This document shows positions 9,559-19,652 of a stretch of DNA of 64,000 nt, piece after piece. Origin of the DNA: Dryas octopetala (Eukaryota; Streptophyta; Magnoliopsida; Rosales; Rosaceae); the NCBI GenBank assembly GCA_963921425.1, contig OY992836.1, positions 1,627,825 through 1,691,824 of the forward strand, given 5' to 3'. Within the stretch, counting starts at the first letter, position 1. Every line of letters begins with the position of its first letter. The notes beneath the pieces are model-generated. The model saw only the letters and a list, made by a program, of their open reading frames with translations. It was not told the DNA's origin and searched no databases. The position numbers and the translations under genes are program-made.

Positions 9559-11990
9559 TGTTGATGTGTTTTCTTAGAACAAAATAAACAATTATCTCAT
9601 TCTAAGTTTACTCGCAAGTGCACGAATCGCATCAGTAGCAAAGCGTACAAGCACGAGGTCGATCCCACAGGGAATGGTTAATATACAACAAATCAGTGCA
9701 AATAATCACTAGAATAACTAAATGGGGGGGTTTTGAAAGATGGAAACACACGCACACATCACCACACGCACACACACTTTATTCTATCTTGCAATGTTAA
9801 TTTTCAGTTTCAAATCAGATAAGCATGCAATAACCATCCAAGGCTAATGACAGTTAATTTGAACACAACATATTAAAGTTTGACAGCTAAAAAGGTTTGG
9901 CTAGTTACTTTCTCGCCATTGTTCTCCTAATGCATAAACTAAAAGCTTCTTGGGCCTTCCTTAGCTAGTTAACCTACATGTTCCCTAGTTCAAGCTAAGG
10001 CAGCTGTTACCCATGCAGGAGTCATTAAGTTTTATGAGAACGTCAAACATGCACAACATATAAGCTTTGACTATTTCCTTATAGAGGTCGCCCAACCCCA
10101 CTACCAAGAATAATCCCTTATTCCCTTGTTACTTGTGGTTTAGTGTCTTTGACTATTTCACAGCTAAACCTAACAGATAAACTAGATGCAATTACCCTAA
10201 GGTGGCCAGTCAAAGGATGCAAACAACTAGTGACGGGGGTTCTAATAGATAGTGGAAATTTAATATGCGCAAACATCAAACTAACAGACCAAGAGACGGA
10301 TAAACGATTTGTTAAAGCATACGAATCCATTAATCAACCTACGACTAACACGCAAGATAGAATAACTAACCTACATAATTAAATAAAACAAATAAAAGAA
10401 ACAAAACAGCAACAAATAAATAAAATCCCAATTCATGCTTGTTAACGGAAATCAGAAACGCAAGATTAAAGAAATTAAAAGCATAAACAAACGGAACTCA
10501 GCAACATGAATTGAAAGCAATAAAGAGATAACTAAATAAAATCAGATTGCATAGATTAAATAACAACTAATTAAAATCAGAACCAAAGCTATAAACTAAT
10601 TAAATTCAGAAACTTAATTTAAATAAATTCAGAAACCAATATCCAACATTAAATCTGAAACTAGAATGAAAAAGAAAACAAAAATCAGAGGTGCAACCAA
10701 TGGGGGCTGCGGCAAGGAGAGAGGAAGAAGGAGGCACCTAACACAAGCAATTGGCTCACGGCAAGGTGAGCTTGGGCTTGCGGCAGCAGGTGGTCCTTCC
10801 CTCTCACTTGTCACGCCACCCTCTCTCTAAGTCTCTCTCTGAATTCGGCTCACCTTACAAGAGAAATAAAAGTTGAAACTAAAACCCTAAAACAGAAAAA
10901 TAAAACTAGAAGGGGGAGAGAGTGATTTCGGCTGGAGGAGGAGAGAAAATAATGTTCTCTAAAAGTCTGAATGAGGGGATTTAAATAGGAGAAGCCTTCC
11001 TTGAGAGGCAAGGAAGAGCAAGTTGCGGCTGGCTAGGGTTTGCTCTCCTAGTGCCTTGCGGCTTCAGCTAGGGCTAGCTGATCAGGCCTTGGCGTGATGG
11101 GCTGCTCCCTTTTGGGCTTGAGTGGCTCACGCCTAGCCTAGCTAGGGTCCCTCCTTGGTGTTTGGGCTGGTAGTCTTGGGCTTTGGGCTTGCATGTTGGG
11201 CTTCCATGTTGGGCTTCAGTAGCTTGCACAAGATGGGCTAGGGTTTCACTCCATGGGCTTCCACCTTGGGCTTGTCACTTTGGGCTTGCGCATGGCCCCT
11301 TGTCTTGCTAGGGTTTGCATGGCATGCATGCGCATGCATGGGCTGCTAGGGTTTGGGCCCATGCATGTGCATGCATGGCCCACTTGGTTCGGCATCCCTA
11401 GGGCCCATGGGCCCTCCACTTTTGACTTCCCATTTTGCCCCTCATTTCCATTTGAATTCAAATTCATTTCTTCCCTCCATTCATTTCCATGGATTTCCAC
11501 CACCTTCTGGAAGCTTCTGGAACCTTGAAAAACATTTCCTGGTGCAACTAGGATTTCTTGAGAATGAGAGATTCCTTATCCATTTCGACTTCTCGTAATG
11601 ACCATATTGCCCCTGGGGTCTCCTAGTGTCACTAGGACTCCTTTCCCTAGTTGGGTTAGGTTTCCTAGTTCAACCAGGATTTCCTGTTTGAATCAGGATT
11701 TCACATTTCTGGCTCCGCAATGATGGTTCTAGACTTGATGTTTCCTAGTGTGACTAGGAATCCTCATTTGACTAGGATTTCTGCACTTTTCCTGGTTTGA
11801 CCAGGATTTCACTCGTTTTCCTGGTTTGACCAGGAAATGTCCCAAAATGGCTCCATTTGCTTCTTTTTCTCATTTCTGCTTCATTTGACCTGAAAACACA
11901 AAAACAAGACAAGAAACACAAAATAGCGAGTTCTAACACTCTAGGTTAAGGAATTAGTATCATAAAGTGATGCAAAATGCACACTCATCA
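9559..11990 (-). repeat. LTR3, 5' LTR of the array
   Basis: A full LTR of about 2,432 bp. It is 33 bp shorter than LTR2 because of a deletion between two GGGCTGC repeats near 11345, probably by slippage. A TATA-like CTATTTAAAT lies at 10979-10988 (minus). The outer end (TGATGAGTG at 11990) abuts ACGAC, the likely right-hand target duplication; its partner would lie left of the window. Confidence 0.9.
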
Positions 11991-13199
11991 ACGACTAGGG
12001 TGAGCTAGGGCTTGCGGCAAAGGGTCCTTCTTTCTTGCTGCCACGCCACTCCCTTTCTCTCTCTAAATTTCGGCTAACTCTCTCTCTCACTTCTGCAAAT
12101 TAAAACCTAAAAACTGAAAATAAAACTAGGAGAAGAGGTCCTAGGGTTCTGAAGTATATGATATATTTATAGAGGTGCAATCCTTGAGAGGCAAGGAGAA
12201 GGTGACTTGCGGCAGCAGCTAGGGTTAGGAGCATGTGGGCTTGCGGCAAGGCTAAGCCTTTTGGGCTTAAGTGACTCACGCAAGGGCCAGCTAGGGTTCC
12301 TTCCTTGCGCATGGGCTACTGGTCTTGGGCTATGGTCTTGGCACATTGGGCTTGCACAATGTGGGCTAGTGTTTCATTCTATAGGCTATCACCTTGAGGC
12401 TTGCACATTGGGCTTGCATGTTGGGCTGAAGTGGCTTGCATGGCATGCATGCGCATGCATGGGCTGCCACCTTGGACCATACGCATTGGGCTTGGGCTGC
12501 TAGGGTTAGGCGCATGCATGCATGCATGGCCCCTCTTGACTTCGGCATGCCATAGGCCCATGGCCCATTTGACTTGTTGACTTGTCATCTTTGACCCTTG
12601 ACCATTGACTTTGACTTCCCATTTTGCCCCTCATTTCCATTTGAATTTGAATTCATTTCTTCCCTCTATTCATTTCCATGGATGTCCACCACTTTCTGGA
12701 AGCTTCTAGAACCTTGACTTTGAAGAGTTGACTTTGACCAACATTTTCTAGTGCAACTAGGATTCCTTGTATATGAAAAATTCCTTATCCATTTTGACTT
12801 CTCGTAATGACCATATTGCCCCTGGGGTCTCCTAGTGTCATTAGGACTCCTTTCCCTAGTAGGGTTAGGTTTCCTAGTTCAACCAGGATTTCCTGTTTCA
12901 ATCTGGATTTCTCATTTCTGGCTCTACAATGATGATTCTGGACTTGACGTTTCCTAGTGTGACTAGGAATCCTCATTTGACTATAATTTCTGCACTTTTC
13001 CTAGTTTGACCAGGATTTCACTCGTTTTCCTAGTTTGACTAGGAAATGTCCCAAAATGGCTCCATTTGCTTCCTTTTCCTATTTCTGCTTCATTTGACCT
13101 GAAAATACAAAAACAAGACAAGAAACACAAAATATCGAGTTCTAACACTCTAGGTTAAGGAATTAGTATCATAAAGTGATGCAAAATGCACACATATCA
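11991..13199 (-). repeat. Remnant of a related LTR, target of the array insertion
   Basis: The stretch aligns with the U3 half of the array LTRs but is clearly more diverged. It starts on the minus strand with TGATATGTGTGC at 13199 and has its own palindrome run, RY motifs (near 12440 and 12510) and GGGCTT words. It stops at 11990, exactly where LTR3 begins, so the remainder is probably displaced to the left of the array. Confidence 0.8.
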
Positions 13200-13235
13200 C
13201 ATATATGTTAGTAATTTATTTAATTATCATTCCAG

Positions 13236-13334
13236 TTCATTACAGAGAAAACCAAGCGATCCAGTTATAGCCAAGAGAAGATTGATGAGGTTCGGGTTGA
13301 GTGGGAGGAATTTGTGAACTTGAATTATGTTTAG
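13236..13334 (+). pseudogene. C-terminal exon of a CACTA transposase-type protein (partial)
   Basis: After a splice-acceptor-like TCATTCCAG the frame reads 32 codons to a TAG. It includes YSQEKIDEVRVEWEEFVNLNY, which resembles the last residues of plant CACTA transposase proteins. The rest of the gene is missing, so it is a fragment. The family assignment is from memory and from the adjacent terminus. Confidence 0.6.
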
Positions 13335-13829
13335 ACATGCATGTTGGCATTTGATCCCTTGATATTTTGTTTAGATTAATATAGCTAGCAAGAGCTGCAA
13401 TGCCATTATTTTGTTAAGGAATATTGCAGATTTGTAGATGAAGGGTTGCTGCATGCTTATGGAATTTTAATAGGTGTCGCTGCCATCCCATTTGTAAAGG
13501 AACAATTGGTTTAGAACAAGTTCTGCTGCCATGCCTATATTTTGTGAATTGTGGCAGATTTTTGAATACCAAGTGCTTGAAAAGAAGAAAGATGGTAGCT
13601 TAAGTACATGTGCTAGCTAGTTTAAATTGTGTAATCCCTTTTGGGTGAATTTGACTAAGTACTTTCATTTTCATATTGTATGGATTATGACATTTATGAG
13701 AAAGAAGGTATTTTTAACTTGGAAGCATTTGTGAATTTTGAAATTGCCAGCAGGTTTTAGCTTTGGGTACTTGCAATTATCAATTATATCACTTGTCCAT
13801 AAATTAAACTGATGTATACAACACTTCAA

Positions 13830-14330
13830 ATATCACTATTTTTGTAGAAAAAAATTAAACATATCAGTTATTGTAAAAAACTGTAATTTTAGATATATTA
13901 CATATCATATTTTTTTAAAATATTGATACAATAGATAGGTTTCGTATTAGTTTAATCAGAAAATTGATGTCTACTCATATTAAATACGATGTATATACCT
14001 GACTTACTTGATTGTATGATATCAAATTAAATTCAAAAACTGATGTGTAATGTAGTCAATCATATCAGTTTCAGAATATTTTATGATGACCTATATATCT
14101 AACATATGTGTTTCACTTACTTTGCTCATCGGAAATTTCATAAACTGATGTATTTGGTCCATCATTAATATCAAAATTAAATTAAATATGATATTAAAAT
14201 ACATATTAGACATCAGTGAAAAATCGATGTATAAAGCGGGTACATTAGATATCGCCCCTGGAGACATCGGTTGAAAATACGATTACACATCAGTTTAACA
14301 CTGATGTATATCGATGTTTTTGTAGTCGTG
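13830..14330 (+). repeat. CACTA subterminal repeat region and terminal repeat
   Basis: Degenerate copies of ACTGATGT and ACATCAGT in both orientations occur every few tens of bases and become denser toward 14330. Such arrays are transposase binding sites in En/Spm. Confidence 0.65.
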
Positions 14331-14636
14331 TGAGAAGATCTGGTTAACTTAATTAAGACATTCATATTGTTTTAGGCTCAGTGGAGACTGATTTATGAGA
14401 GTTGTTAAGATGAATGTTATATTTGAGGAATTTAGACAATAAGACTAGTGGTGGAACTTATAAACTTGGAGGTGCATCAAAGTTGATGAAATGAGTAACA
14501 TACCAAGGTGATGAATTTATATGTTACTAATGGATTGGGAGAATTTTGGATCAAGATGGAGAGTGTGTTGATTGTTTTCTTAGAACAAAATAAAAACACA
14601 TCTCAGTATACTCGCAAGTGCACGAATCGCATTAGT
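14331..14636. repeat. Unassigned sequence and a terminal fragment of an Athila-like LTR
   Basis: Bases 14331-14565 show no domain or repeat that I recognise. Bases 14566-14636 match, on the minus strand, the last 70 or so bases of the array LTR, including the block around GCAAGTGCACGAATCGCAT. It is an isolated LTR end. Confidence 0.55.
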
Positions 14637-16912
14637 TGACAGGACCGCCCCCAGATTCCACCCTGAAACCCGGAGGGATCCTGCGGGGTCCAAATTCAAG
14701 GAAAAATCCTACCGAAAATTCGGCAGAACCTCCCCTGAAAATGGATTAACCCAAAATTTATAAACCTGTAAAAACACTTCTAGATTTCTTCAGCCACCTC
14801 TACCACAAGCAAAACGAGTCTCAAACTCACTCACAAAGCCAAAACCAAATTTGAGTCTTATGGATAAAAGTATGATTTGATGTTAATTGGCCTAATTTGG
14901 TAAGAAGGATGAGTAGAATTGGTGCAACTTGCTTGGAACAAGTAGTCGTGTAAAGGAAAGGTTGTGAACAATGTTCTTATTGGATTTATATTAATAGTAG
15001 AGGCCTATTAGATGATGTATCTATTTTGGGTGAAGCTAAGTATCATTGGGGAAATTACGTCGGTAAATTCAAGGGAAGTTGATGAAGTATGAATTCTTTT
15101 GTATCGTTACGGTTGAGAGAGTATGAAAGTGTGTATCTAGTTATTGCAAGAGAATATAAATTCTCAAGGGAAATTTCATTTGGAATTAGAATGGATCTTA
15201 AGCTAAGTGTGAAGTAAGAGCAAGGGAGTTATTGAGGATTAGATGTGAATGAAAGAAAGGCTTCGTAACTTGTGATTAAGTAGTATGTTCAAAGGATTGA
15301 AGTAATGTGATATGTGATGGAGGGTGCTAAAGTGTGCTAACGGAATGGCACTTGAAATAAAGGATAAGACTTAAGTGTACTATGTTTATATATTGGAATA
15401 AGGATACTATAAAAATGGTTAAGAGATCTATAAGTTTGATTTTATTTTTGAAGTTCATACATGATAAGTAAGGAAGTTATGTAGAGGGACATGCCCTTAC
15501 AAGAGGATTGACAAGAGACGTTAGAAACTTACACGTGTATGAACGGTGACGAAATCACGTAAATATTGAAAATGAACATAAAGGAAACTCATCACACGTC
15601 GATAGCGTACTGAGCAATGATTAAATTAAGAATGGACTGAACTTTTGTGATTCTAACGTTTTAAAAGTTGAGTTGATGATGACTTGATGGATAGTAAGGA
15701 AGAGTTTTACCATTTTGGAGACTTAAGTATCATGTGATGGAAGTAAAGCTTGGTCTCTTGTGCTGAGGATAAATGTCCAAAAAATTGATAAATGTATAAG
15801 TTATGTTGGATTGATGCCAGGTCTCGTTATGGAATGGAACTTATAATTTGGAGTTGAGAATTGATGAATTATAGTAAAGATAAACAATAATAGATGTCTA
15901 CGGATTGGATTGTATATGTGGAGGAAAATTAAGGGAACTGAGTAAGGTGACACGACCGTAGGTGAGGAACAATAATAAAAATTGGGAGGTAGTAAGCATC
16001 TGGAAAGTTGACAGCCCTAAGGTAATGGATTCTAGTGGTGTTGATAAAAGAAAGAGAGAAAAGATGTACATTGTTTGTCAGTAGCATGTGAAGTGGTGAA
16101 TTAAGATAGGGGTGAGCCCGAAAATTTTTGTAACCCACTAAACTTTCACGATTGGAGGTTAATGATTACTCAAATGGATGAAATCACAATAACGATGCTC
16201 GACGTTGTCATCGGATTTTATCTTTAATAGCATTGGATATTGTTAGAGCTTACAAGTCAATTAGAGTAGCGCAACGAAAGCATGATGAGACTTATACTGA
16301 TCACCCTGACATGTTGTTAGTAAGGAGATTAGCGAGATCGATATGGAATGAGATAGCTTGGGCAAGATTTCGGGTTTTCTTCGGATATGAAAACAAAATT
16401 ATGGACTACAGTTATGAGTCATGCAAGTTGAGGACTCGCGGGTCAACTCAAGTAATTTAGCAAACAATTCGACTGTATATTGTTGTGGTCAAACAGCATA
16501 ATACACGATCATACACTGATAACGATCTTGACGTCTCATCTTGATTTTTTTTATGGACACGAAGACGCTTTCTAGTTACCTATTCGTGACATATACTTTC
16601 GCGGTACAATGATGAAATTTTTTATAGATCACCTAACGAATTTCAGGGCACGTCATCACCATAATTTTAAGATAGGAGCTTGTGGCTCACCTCTTGATAT
16701 CGACATAGGGACAATCCACCTCAAACTTGTTTGGATTAGAGAAGCGAGGTACTACATATAACGAGAGATTAACTTTGGTCCAGTCTCTCGGTTGGATCAT
16801 ACATTGGAGGAATCGGCTTCGAAACTGGATGGAAGATTTTGAATTAGAGGGTCACTTATCTTTTACGTTTATACTAAATTTCGAGGACGAAATTTTTGTA
16901 AGGTGGGAAGGT
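14637..16912 (+). mobile_element. Decayed internal region, probably Tekay-type Ty3/gypsy
   Basis: No long frame survives. Two weak coding traces fit a decayed pol end: IRVAQRKHDETYTD near 16260-16310, reminiscent of the integrase C-terminal region, and FEDEIFVRWEGCNNP at about 16880-16925, like the pol/LTR junction of Del/Tekay elements. A purine tract (AAGGTGGGAAGG, 16900-16911) precedes the LTR start at 16913. Bases 14637-14850 contain a GC-rich patch that could be another LTR start. The rest, to about 16200, is AT-rich and unassigned. Confidence 0.45.
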
Positions 16913-17274
16913 TGTAACAACCCGACCCAAATTTCATTATGAATTTAAAATTTTATTGGTTGTGGACCTAAGAAGCAAGAAGAAAAGTTAAGTTGTGGGA
17001 CCCAAGAAATTTTTTATTTTTTTTAGTAAATTAATTGGGAGACAATAATAAGTTTTGGAGTTATAGAGACCTAATTGTAATTAAAATGATTTTTGGTGAT
17101 TAAATTTAAGTCATGAAAGATTTATTGGGAAATATTTGGAAGCATTTAAATTAAGTGAATAATTTTCGTGGACTCAAAGTTTGAAGTTGAGGGGTAGGAA
17201 AATAGTACAAGGCAAGAGGAAGCCATAGGAATTTACGGAACATTTTTCAGACCTCAGATCCATTATGGGTGAAT
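16913..17274 (+). repeat. Start of a Tekay-like 3' LTR (truncated)
   Basis: TGTAACAACCCGACCC at 16913 is a typical start of Del/Tekay LTRs and lies just after a polypurine tract. The LTR is cut at about 17275, where sequence of the protease-only family begins. Confidence 0.6.
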
Positions 17275-17673
17275 AAAGAAGCAAAGTGTACCTCACAGTG
17301 TTCTAGTAATGCTTGCAATTCCATGAAATTAGCCCTTTGTGTTTCCTTTTCATTTCAATACCCTATCCTAGCCTAAGCCTTCATTATAACCCTATTAAAG
17401 CCCTAGCTGATCTCAGGAGGTGTGTATTATACTTATGTGGAGTCTATTCAAGAAGAGAGCCTATGGTTATTGATTCTATTTCAAGCATTTGGATTCCTTT
17501 CATGAGATCAGTATTCTTTCTAAAATGTGCCTTTATTTCATGTACATATGTGAGCTAATTGTTTTTGTTACATATTTCCTCTCACATATACCTTTGAGTG
17601 CACATATCAACCCAATTCTTGAGTGTTTATCATTGAGAGTATGCCCTAGTGAGGATTGGAGTTGAATTTATTA
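17275..17673 (+). mobile_element. 3' internal tail of the protease-only family, left half
   Basis: The sequence matches in reverse complement bases about 780-1165 of the left array, so this copy is plus-oriented. It is interrupted after 17673 by the Mutator-like insertion and resumes at 19406. Confidence 0.8.
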
Positions 17674-18062
17674 GGGTTAATTACATATATATACCTCAAC
17701 TATACATCACTTATCAGTTGGGTACCTCTGGTTTAAAAACTTTCATTAGGGTACATCAACTTATGTTTTTTGTCAATTGAATACCTCCGTTAGTCTGACC
17801 GTTAAATGCTTACGTGGCGCTGACGTGGCACACGCGGACCCCACCATTAAATATTAATTTAGCATTTAAAAATAACCACTAAACCAAAATTAATAATAAA
17901 AAAAAAACCATTAAAATTATATAAAATTGAAAAAAAAAAAAAAAAGCCAACCCCCACCTAGCACCCTCCCTCCCCTTCCTCCCCCACCCTTTCCCCACCC
18001 AGGCCACCGCCCGTCCCCTCCAAACCCAAGCCACCCCCCACCTCCCCCGCAAACCCAGGCCA
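17674..18062 (+). repeat. Left terminal inverted repeat of the Pack-MULE
   Basis: It pairs with 19006-19396 and differs by scattered substitutions and A-run lengths. Its inner half is a C-rich stretch, which explains long proline-rich open frames that are not genes. Confidence 0.85.
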
Positions 18063-18142
18063 CCCCCTCCACCTCCACCTCCCTCGCCCCTCCCCCCCAA
18101 ACCCCTAAACAATTCTCTCCCAATCCATTCTCTCAAGCCTCT

Positions 18143-18346
18143 CTATCTGCAGGAACTCTCCAACAGTTGGAATCGTTCAGCCACAAATTGATTCCAACTT
18201 CTAGTGTTCCCAAGAGTAAGTTCAAGATCATCCGATACACATTCCTCAATCCTCTCACCTTTCCATGGTTTCACTAACCCTGATGTGTTACTTCCAAATG
18301 CAAACTCAGCTGCCATCCCATCTGACATTGGAACATCTACTTCTGT
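18143..18346 (-). pseudogene. Captured C-terminal fragment of a BZR1/BEH-type transcription factor
   Basis: The minus strand encodes [23 protein letters not shown] and [11 protein letters not shown], followed by an unrelated end and TAG. These resemble the C-terminal end of BZR1/BES1 proteins, including the EAR-type LELTLG motif. The DNA-binding N-terminal half is absent. This is recognition from memory. Confidence 0.7.
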
Positions 18347-18566
18347 TTGTTTGTTACGGGGTTCGGGCCAATCCCCAACATACTCTGTGCTGAAATCTTC
18401 CCCACCCGAGTTCGAGGCCTCTGCATTGCCATTTGCGCCCTTATGTTTTGGATTTGCAACATCATTGTCACTTACTCCCTTCCGGTGATGCTCAAATCTG
18501 TTGGGCTTGGTGGCGTTTTTGGCATGTACACGGTTGTGTGCGTCATGTCTTGGATATTTGTTTTCG
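18347..18566 (+). pseudogene. Captured fragment of a tonoplast monosaccharide transporter
   Basis: The plus strand encodes about 73 residues including [52 protein letters not shown] and SWIFVF. These are C-terminal transmembrane helices of TMT/TST sugar transporters; PTRVRG resembles the conserved sugar-porter motif after helix 10. There is no start codon, no N-terminal half and no terminator of its own. It reads opposite to the two other fragments. Confidence 0.8.
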
Positions 18567-18950
18567 TTGACGGCCACGGCGGCGGCGGCTGCGCTGGCCC
18601 CACTGGATCCCAGCCCACTTCCCAGTGGCAGGCTCTTTTCCAGAGAGAGGGAGAGGCCGACGAAGCGCACGCCGAGCATCTTCATGACCTCGATGGCGGT
18701 GATGCCGGCGCAGTTCCAGATCGGATTCTTGTTGAGCTTCTTGGAATGGTTGCCGAAGATCTCGGAGATGGAGATCTCTCCCGGGAGGACCTGCGGGTTG
18801 AGAGTGATGGAGACGAAGTCGCCGAGGCCGTTGACGGCGCAGCCCAGGAAGTCGAAGCCCGGGCCGAGGTTTGCCACGGTGGCAGGCGCGAAGGCCTTGA
18901 CGGAGGTGTAGACAGGTTCGGGTTCGGTGCTGGTCAGTGAGGGTCTGGAG
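18567..18950 (-). pseudogene. Captured N-terminal fragment of homoserine kinase
   Basis: The minus strand encodes [20 protein letters not shown], then [30 protein letters not shown] and the GHMP-kinase ATP-binding loop [17 protein letters not shown]. This is the start of the mature plastid enzyme of threonine synthesis. The transit peptide, the start codon and the C-terminal two thirds are missing. The sequence is GC-rich compared with its surroundings, as befits a captured exon. Confidence 0.85.
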
Positions 18951-19005
18951 GGGAGGGATATTTTTTATTTTTTTTATTTTTTTATTAATTTTGGTTTAGT
19001 GGCTT

Positions 19006-19396
19006 GGCCTGGGTTTGTGGGGGAGGTGGGGGTGGCTTGGGTTTGGGGGGGAGGGGCAGTGGCCTAGGTGGGGAAAGGGTGGGGGAGGAAGGGGAGGGAG
19101 GGTGCTAGGTGGGGGTTGGCTTTTTTTTTTTTTTTTCAATTTTATATAATTTTAATGGTTTTTTTGATTTTTTTATTAATTTTGGTTTAGTGGCTATTTT
19201 TAAATGCTAAATTAATATTTAATGGTGGGGTCCGCGTGTGCCACGTAAGCATTTAACGGTCTTCGTAACGGTCAGACTAACGGAGGTATTCAATTGATAA
19301 AAAACATAAGTTGATGTACCCTAATGAAAATTTTTAAACCAGAGGTACCCAACTGATAAGTGATGTATAGTTGAGGTATATATATGTAATTAACCC
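19006..19396 (-). repeat. Right terminal inverted repeat of the Pack-MULE
   Basis: Inverted copy of 17674-18062, followed by the 9-bp target duplication AATTTATTA. Confidence 0.85.
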
Positions 19397-19405
19397 AATT
19401 TATTA

Positions 19406-19652
19406 TGTATTGATTTAGTTCTTTTTGTCTAATACTTGGATTTGTGTCAAGGATGGCCTATATGTCAATAGAGGAGCGAGGTGTGTTATTTGAAATGTTA
19501 TTAGAATTTGGAGAATGCAATTTATATGCCTTGCTTTACTATGTGATTAATGGTTGTGCGCATGAATTCAGTTGTTGGGATGTTAGAGTCAGTCTTGAGT
19601 CTTTTCTTTCCTTTATTTGCTCGAGGACTAGCAAAATCTAAGTTTGGGGGTG
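19406..19652 (+). mobile_element. 3' internal tail of the protease-only family, right half, with polypurine tract
   Basis: It continues the element broken at 17673 and ends with AAGTTTGGGGGTG directly before the LTR at 19653. It matches 532-775 of the left array in reverse complement. Confidence 0.8.

Larger units (their letters stand above)
1..11990 (-). mobile_element. Tandem array of a non-autonomous Athila-like LTR retrotransposon (LTR-int-LTR-int-LTR)
   Basis: Two nearly identical units of about 5.745 kb follow each other head to tail on the minus strand. Three LTR copies (1-531 cut by the window edge, 3814-6278, 9559-11990) alternate with two internal regions (532-3813, 6279-9558). Each internal region has its own tRNA-Asp primer site, polypurine tract and protease ORF, and lacks reverse transcriptase, RNase H and integrase. 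Units differ by scattered single bases and two indels: LTR1 lacks 18 bp present in LTR2 and LTR3, and LTR3 lacks 33 bp present in LTR2, removed between two GGGCTGC direct repeats. The likely origin is unequal recombination between LTRs of one insertion, which is inference. The array abuts a related LTR remnant at 11991, so it probably inserted into it; the left target site lies outside the window. Confidence 0.9.
13200..14330 (+). mobile_element. 3' end of a CACTA (En/Spm) transposon
   Basis: Two signals agree. The segment begins with the end of an intron and a transposase-like last exon (13236-13334). It ends at 14330 with TTTTTGTAGTCGTG, the reverse complement of a CACTA-like terminus (CACGACTACAAAAA). 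Between about 13800 and 14330 the motif ACTGATGT and its complement recur many times, as in CACTA subterminal regions. Bases 13335-13800 look like 3' untranslated sequence with no ORF. The left part is cut off by the LTR remnant at 13199. Confidence 0.75.
17674..19396. mobile_element. Pack-MULE with three captured gene fragments
   Basis: Long terminal inverted repeats of about 390 bp begin at both ends with GGGTTAATTACATATATA. They are flanked by a perfect 9-bp direct duplication AATTTATTA (17665-17673 and 19397-19405), the length typical of Mutator. The same site without insertion is seen in the left array (near 775-790, minus), where there is one similar copy. The interior holds no transposase. 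It holds fragments of three plant genes in mixed orientation: BZR1-like (minus), tonoplast sugar transporter (plus) and homoserine kinase (minus). A single minus-strand frame stays open over all three (18143-18877 and upstream to about 18950), but it has no ATG at its start. Confidence 0.9.

Noticed and set aside
17879..18136. Glycine- or proline-rich frames in the left Pack-MULE inverted repeat
   Set aside because: They are low-complexity readings of a C-rich stretch and A runs, with no counterpart domain.
18143..18877. A functional fusion protein of homoserine kinase and BZR1
   Set aside because: The frame is open, but it has no start ATG at its beginning, the middle third is the antisense of a transporter, and the kinase lacks most of its fold.
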